Positions 6,281 to 10,050 of a DNA stretch of 10,050 bases are shown in pieces. Source of the DNA: a bacterium (GTDB taxonomy: Bacteria; Zixibacteria; MSB-5A5; GN15; FEB-12); NCBI GenBank assembly GCA_030612965.1, contig JAUWMW010000065.1, positions 1 to 10,050 on the forward strand. The letters are read 5' to 3'. The notes beneath the pieces were generated by a model, which was not told where the DNA came from, ran no database searches, and worked only from the letters and a program-made list of their open reading frames with translations. Numbering within the stretch: the first letter of the stretch is position 1; each line of letters opens with the position of its first letter. The translations under genes were made by a program, and so were the position numbers.

Positions 6281-7497
6281 GGTGCGATCCTCCCCCAGTC
6301 GGCAAGGATCCCCATGTCCTTGTCCCCGCGCCCGGAGAGGCATATTACGACCTGATGGTTCTTCTTGAATTCACCGGCGTTCTTGACCAGCCAGGCAATA
6401 GCGTGTGCCGATTCCAGCGCCGGGATTATTCCTTCCAGACGCGAAGTCAGCTTGAAAGCCGCAATCGCCTGCTTATCGGTGACAGCCTGGTAAACCACGC
6501 GACCGGAATCCTTGAGATGCGAATGCTGCGGGCCGACACCGGGATAGTCGAGCCCGGCCGACACCGAATGCGGCAGTACGATCTGGCCGTCGGAATCGTA
6601 GATCAGATAGCTGTACGAACCATGCAACACCCCCGGGCGACCACGCTTGAGCGTGGCGGCATGACGACCACTACTCAAACCATACCCGGCCGCTTCGACG
6701 CCGATCAGCTTCACCTTGTGCTCTTTGAGAAACGGCTCCCAGATACCTATGGCGTTCGAGCCACCACCGATGCAGGCAATCACGGCGTGCGGCAATCGTC
6801 CCAGCACACGGCGACACTGCTGCTTGGTCTCGCGACCGATAACCGTCTGGAAATCACGCACGATCATCGGGTAGGGATGCGGCCCCACCACTGACCCGAT
6901 AATGTAGAAAGTACTTCGCACGTTGGTCACCCAGTCGCGCAGCGCCTCGCTGGTGGCGTCCTTGAGCGTTCTCGAGCCGGACTCGACCGGTACCACCCGC
7001 GCTCCCAGAAGTTGCATTTTATCGACATTGGGCGCCTGGCGTTCGATGTCCACAGCACCCATGTAGATCACGCACTCCAAACCGAACCGAGCACAGACGG
7101 TGGCCGTGGCTAACCCATGCTGACCGGCGCCGGTTTCGGCGATTATGCGCTTCTTGCCCATGTGACGGGCCAACAGAATCTGCCCGACGGTGTTGTTGAT
7201 CTTGTGCGCACCGGTATGAGTCAGATCTTCGCGCTTGAAGTGAATCCTCGGGCCGTTCAAATGAGCCGTCAACCGCTCGGCATAATACAGCGGTGTCGGC
7301 CGACCGACGTAGGAGGACAGAAGCTCTTTGAACTTAGCCTTGAAGGCCGCATCATGTTTGATATGCCGGTAGCATCTCGTCAGTTGATCGAGAGCATACA
7401 TCACCGTTTCCGGCACGTAACGTCCGCCGTAGTCTCCAAAGCGACCCCGCTTGTCAGGTTGCACCGGTTTCTTACTGCGCATTTCTGATACCGTCAC
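6277..7497 (-). CDS. trpB: Tryptophan synthase beta subunit (PLP-dependent)
   Basis: Condenses indole with serine to give tryptophan, using pyridoxal phosphate. The 406-residue protein is of family length and close to the standard TrpB1 form. Motifs: GRFGDYGGRYVPET (18-31), KREDLTHTGAHKINN (88-102) with PLP-binding Lys99, ETGAGQHG with the catalytic Glu121, the phosphate loop GGGSNAIG (244-251), SAGLDYPGVGPQHS (313-326) with Asp317, and LSGRGDKD (387-394) with Ser388 near the PLP nitrogen. The start is uncertain. The GTG at 7497 overlaps trpF by 26 bases; an in-frame ATG at 7482 gives 401 residues and an 11-base overlap. Neither has a strong ribosome site and the extra five residues carry no signal, so translation probably depends on coupling to trpF. 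The stop overlaps trpA as ATGA. Confidence 0.97.
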   Translation of the reverse strand: MTVSEMRSKKPVQPDKRGRFGDYGGRYVPETVMYALDQLTRCYRHIKHDAAFKAKFKELLSSYVGRPTPLYYAERLTAHLNGPRIHFKREDLTHTGAHKINNTVGQILLARHMGKKRIIAETGAGQHGLATATVCARFGLECVIYMGAVDIERQAPNVDKMQLLGARVVPVESGSRTLKDATSEALRDWVTNVRSTFYIIGSVVGPHPYPMIVRDFQTVIGRETKQQCRRVLGRLPHAVIACIGGGSNAIGIWEPFLKEHKVKLIGVEAAGYGLSSGRHAATLKRGRPGVLHGSYSYLIYDSDGQIVLPHSVSAGLDYPGVGPQHSHLKDSGRVVYQAVTDKQAIAAFKLTSRLEGIIPALESAHAIAWLVKNAGEFKKNHQVVICLSGRGDKDMGILADWGRIAP

Positions 7498-8104
7498 ACT
7501 TTTTGAAAAACTGTTCCATTTTCACTTTTGACTTGACGCCGGGGGCTGTCTCCACGCCGGAGTTAATGTCCACAATCACCGGCTGAAACCGTGCCACCCC
7601 ATCTTCTATATTGTCGACCGTCAGCCCGCCGGACAAAACAAGGTCTTGTATTGGTCGGGGAGGTTCTATCGACCAATCGAAAGTCTGCCCGGTGCCGCCC
7701 GGTAACTCCGCTGTAGCATTGTCGACCAGAACCAGATCGGCGCAACTGGCATACAGTCGTCCCCAGTCCGCCGGACCGAATATGCGAAAAGCTTTGATCA
7801 CTTCGAACCCTTCCCCACGCACCTTTTTGATCTGATCGTCACCCTCATTGCCATGCATCTGTATGTAATCCAATTCCAATTCGTGAGCAAGTTTCAACAG
7901 GGATCCGACAGGTTCATCGACAAAGACACCAACCCGCGCCACCCCTTGCGGCAGTCCGGCAATGATCGCATGGGCCTGATGCGGTTGCAGGTATCGCGGC
8001 GAACGACGATAGAAAATCATACCGATCAGATCGGCCCCCAGAGCAGCAGCAGCCTCAGCGTCTTCCGGACGAGTAATGCCGCACACTTTGATGCGAAAGG
8101 TCAT
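7472..8104 (-). CDS. trpF: Phosphoribosylanthranilate isomerase
   Basis: Catalyses the Amadori rearrangement of N-(5-phosphoribosyl)anthranilate to the carboxyphenylamino-deoxyribulose phosphate used by TrpC. The 210-residue single-domain TIM barrel has IKVCGITRPEDA (5-16) with the catalytic Cys8, FYRRSPRYL (31-39), VGVFVDE (58-64), YIQMHGNE (80-87), LVLVDN (124-129) with the probable general acid Asp128, GGTGQTFDW (136-144), LSGGLTVDNI (157-166) and VDINSGVET (178-186) for phosphate binding. The usual 'SSGVE' reads 'NSGVE', a mild change. It is a separate gene, not fused to trpC as in E. coli. The ATG shares one base with the trpC stop (TGATG), with GAGGG about 8 bases upstream inside trpC. 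Its 3' end overlaps the start of trpB. Confidence 0.96.
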   Translation of the reverse strand: MTFRIKVCGITRPEDAEAAAALGADLIGMIFYRRSPRYLQPHQAHAIIAGLPQGVARVGVFVDEPVGSLLKLAHELELDYIQMHGNEGDDQIKKVRGEGFEVIKAFRIFGPADWGRLYASCADLVLVDNATAELPGGTGQTFDWSIEPPRPIQDLVLSGGLTVDNIEDGVARFQPVIVDINSGVETAPGVKSKVKMEQFFKKCDGIRNAQ

Positions 8105-8883
8105 CAGGTCGCCCTCAGAGTTTTGAGCAACAGAACAGGATCGGAGGCTTTGACCAGCGCTTCTCCGATCAAGAACCGCGTGTATCCCACCTGCTTCAGC
8201 CGCGCAATGTCCGCAGGTTCGAATATCCCTGACTCCGATACAGCGATAACGTCATCCGGAATCAATGCCGCCAGCCTTTCTGATGTCGCGAGATCCACGG
8301 TGAAATCGGCGAGGTTGCGATTGTTCACGCCGATTATACAGGCACCGGCCGCCACCGCGATTTCAGTTTCATTCTCATCATGCACCTCAACCAGGCAATC
8401 AAGACCAAGGGTCTCAGCCAACGCGATCATCTCGACCAGCGACTCTCTGCCATGAAGACGCACAATCAACAGCACGGCATCGGCGCCAATATAGCGCGCG
8501 TGATACAATTGGTACGGGTCGACCACGAAATCTTTGCACAGTATCGGCAGAGCAGTGGCTTCGGCAGCCGGCGCGACATAATCATAACTACCGAAGAAAA
8601 AGTTCTTCTCGGTCAGGATCGACAAGGCCACCGCGCCGCCTTTCAGATATTTATCAGCTAATACGACCGGATCAAAGTCGGGTGCAATTACTCCACGCGA
8701 CGGCGAACCTTTCTTCAGTTCGGCGATAATGCTGACCGCGGAAGAACCACTCAACGCCTTTGCAAACCTGAACGGTGTGCGGTCAGGTATCTCTCTCATG
8801 ATCTTGCCGAGAGGCAATTGTTCTTTGAGCACCTCTATTTCACGTCGTTTGTCCGCGGCTATCTTGTGGAGAATGTCTGTCAT
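8104..8883 (-). CDS. trpC: Indole-3-glycerol phosphate synthase
   Basis: Closes the indole ring, turning carboxyphenylamino-deoxyribulose phosphate into indole-3-glycerol phosphate with loss of CO2 and water. From the ATG at 8883 the protein has 259 residues, normal for a single-domain TrpC. It shows SIIAELKKGSPSRG (51-64) with Glu55 and Lys57, ALSILTEKNFFFGS (86-99), PILCKDFVVDPYQ (113-125) with the catalytic Lys117, GADAVLLI (133-140), CLVEVHDE with Glu166, GVNNRNL with Asn187, SESGI with Glu217 and FLIGEALV (237-244). These match the active-site set of the Sulfolobus enzyme. The frame stays open 9 codons upstream to 8910, but that part lies in the transporter gene. The ATG at 8883 overlaps the transporter stop as ATGA and has AGAGGTGG about 6-7 bases upstream. 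Confidence 0.96.
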   Translation of the reverse strand: MTDILHKIAADKRREIEVLKEQLPLGKIMREIPDRTPFRFAKALSGSSAVSIIAELKKGSPSRGVIAPDFDPVVLADKYLKGGAVALSILTEKNFFFGSYDYVAPAAEATALPILCKDFVVDPYQLYHARYIGADAVLLIVRLHGRESLVEMIALAETLGLDCLVEVHDENETEIAVAAGACIIGVNNRNLADFTVDLATSERLAALIPDDVIAVSESGIFEPADIARLKQVGYTRFLIGEALVKASDPVLLLKTLRAT

Positions 8884-10050
8884 GCCGCCACCTCTTTGGC
8901 ATACTGCCACCCTCGACCGGTCTCGCTTCTGGTTTCGGCGCGTCGGAAGAGAACAAAGAACATCACCGACGACAGCAAGTAGACGACAATCGTGATATTC
9001 ATAGTCAGGGTGTAGCCATAATGTTCAATCAAATGTCCTCCAACCGCCGTCGACAGCATCCACGACGATGTCCAACCCACCATCAACAGCGCCCCGACTA
9101 ATCCGTGTTCTTTCTCATCAGCCAACTCCATGCCAAGATTCGTGACCAGCGGCACCCCGAGGTTCATCAGGCCACCGCGCAGAACAAAGGCTCCAAAGGC
9201 CAGTGGCAACCAGTAGGTATATGAAAGCATCGCCATAAACGGTATCGACATGATCTGGGTGATCACGACCGTGCGCACTAAGCCGAATCTTTTGACCAGC
9301 ACCGGGCCAGCCAGCGATCCCACCAGCATTGAAAAATGCACGACGGAATAATACAAACCAATAGTGTCAGGCGCGAGATTAAACCTATCGCGAAAGTACA
9401 GATTCAAGAATGGAATGATCAACCCCGCGCCCAGGCCGATCATGAAGTTTGTGCCGAACACCTTGGCGTAGAACCGTCCCCGCTTCCGAAACTGAGCACG
9501 ACTCAGACTAATTCGGCCTTCCTCCTTCGAGGGACGCGACGATCGAATCAAGAGAAATGGGATCAATGCCAGCAGACTCACACCGATACCGACGTAGAGA
9601 GTCAACTGATAGCCGTAAATCAGGTCGCCCGTTCTTTCACCAATCACGGTCGCCAGCCTTCCGGCGCCGGCGGCCCCGATCATCCCGGCCAGCAGATTGG
9701 TGCCGAATGAGAACGAAAACAAATACGTGCGTTCGGTCGGCGTCGAGTTGCGCATGTAAAACGGACCGGCAGCCACGCGATAAAAAGAAAAGGCCATGCC
9801 ACTCAGCACTGAAAACCCCAACAGCAAGTACAGTTGTCGACTGCTGGCTATGAAGTAACTGAACAGCGCAAACAGGAGACAACTGGCCAGCAACACCGGT
9901 TTCAGTCTGACGCGGCTTAACAGGATGCCGGCGGGGATTGCCATAACCGACATGCCGACGGCTCGCGATGAGGCCACCAGGCCGATATCTCCCTCCACCA
10001 GTCCGATCTCTTTCAGCAGAAGATTCAGCAGGAGCAGGAACACCTGGAAA
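8880..10050 (-). CDS. Major facilitator superfamily transporter (5' end outside the window)
   Basis: An inner-membrane secondary transporter; the substrate cannot be read from the sequence. About 389 codons are visible and the frame is still open at 10050. The visible part begins in the middle of the first membrane helix (FQVFLLLLNLLL), so the GTG at 10043 is unlikely to be the true start. About twelve hydrophobic segments are visible, in two halves joined by a basic, polar loop at about residues 166-192 (numbered from 10043; RSSRPSKEEGR then RAQFRKRGR). A degenerate motif A-like turn, GILLSRVRLKPV (39-50), sits between helices 2 and 3, with an echo, GPVLVKRFGLVRTVV (246-260), between helices 8 and 9. 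The C-terminus is cytoplasmic and charged. Its stop overlaps the trpC start as ATGA, so the two are translationally coupled. Export or uptake of an aromatic compound is a guess from this position; a general drug-efflux-like role is equally possible. Confidence 0.88.
   Translation of the reverse strand, partial: FQVFLLLLNLLLKEIGLVEGDIGLVASSRAVGMSVMAIPAGILLSRVRLKPVLLASCLLFALFSYFIASSRQLYLLLGFSVLSGMAFSFYRVAAGPFYMRNSTPTERTYLFSFSFGTNLLAGMIGAAGAGRLATVIGERTGDLIYGYQLTLYVGIGVSLLALIPFLLIRSSRPSKEEGRISLSRAQFRKRGRFYAKVFGTNFMIGLGAGLIIPFLNLYFRDRFNLAPDTIGLYYSVVHFSMLVGSLAGPVLVKRFGLVRTVVITQIMSIPFMAMLSYTYWLPLAFGAFVLRGGLMNLGVPLVTNLGMELADEKEHGLVGALLMVGWTSSWMLSTAVGGHLIEHYGYTLTMNITIVVYLLSSVMFFVLFRRAETRSETGRGWQYAKEVAA

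Noticed and set aside
6281..6343. N-terminal extension of TrpA
   Set aside because: These 21 codons lie inside trpB and do not resemble TrpA; the ATG at 6280 has a good ribosome site and the usual ATGA overlap.
6355..6894. Open frame of 179 codons on the plus strand
   Set aside because: It is antisense to the strongly conserved C-terminal half of trpB and has no recognisable domain or ribosome site.
7853..8455. Open frame of 200 codons on the plus strand across the trpF-trpC junction
   Set aside because: It is antisense to two well-supported enzymes and its translation has no domain character.
8884..8910. N-terminal extension of TrpC
   Set aside because: The nine codons belong to the end of the transporter gene in another frame; the ATG at 8883 with its ribosome site is the expected start.
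1..10050. A novel defence, mobile or secondary-metabolite system
   Set aside because: Every long coding region except the transporter is a recognisable housekeeping enzyme; no integrase, transposase, CRISPR, toxin or defence motif is visible.

Overview
The window is a compact block of aromatic amino acid biosynthesis genes. Every gene is on the minus strand, so transcription runs from position 10050 towards position 1. In that order it holds a major facilitator superfamily (MFS) transporter (5' end outside the window), trpC, trpF, trpB, trpA, a 195-base gap, argS, a 131-base gap, a DAHP synthase gene (aroF type), aroA, aroE, and the first 43 codons of a shikimate kinase gene (aroK type) that leaves at position 1. 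All products except the transporter are recognised from conserved family motifs and near-normal lengths. I see no tRNA, rRNA, CRISPR array, insertion sequence or phage gene.

The genes form two translationally packed blocks. Block 1 (MFS-trpC-trpF-trpB-trpA, 5495-10050) has ATGA or TGATG stop/start overlaps at most junctions. It carries the last four enzymatic functions of tryptophan synthesis, from phosphoribosylanthranilate onward. trpE, trpG and trpD are not seen; if they belong to this operon they would lie to the right. Block 2 (DAHP synthase-aroA-aroE-aroK) is again joined by ATGA overlaps, with a 24-base gap only before aroK. It covers the entry step of the shikimate pathway, shikimate dehydrogenase, shikimate kinase and EPSP synthase. 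aroB, aroD/aroQ, aroC, tyrA and pheA are not seen here. argS sits between the blocks. It has its own good sigma70-type promoter candidate (TTGACT, 17-base spacer, TATCTT), which probably also drives the aro genes because I find no convincing promoter in front of them.

Together the genes would make the common aromatic precursor (DAHP towards EPSP and chorismate) and turn phosphoribosylanthranilate into tryptophan. The DAHP synthase is the type I-beta form with an N-terminal ferredoxin-like regulatory domain. It matches the 338-residue Thermotoga maritima enzyme in length and in the position of its metal ligands, so feedback inhibition by an aromatic amino acid is likely.

The organism is a bacterium of moderately high GC with Shine-Dalgarno starts and sigma70-like promoters. 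The I-beta DAHP synthase, class II-like EPSP synthase and atypical ArgRS signature motifs do not look like Enterobacteria. My loose guess is an uncultured bacterial lineage (FCB/Zixibacteria-like), but the window alone does not prove this. It is essentially housekeeping DNA with no evident new system. The points most worth a second look are the transporter coupled to trpC, argS between the trp and aro blocks, and the palindromic or repeated sequences in the two gaps flanking argS.
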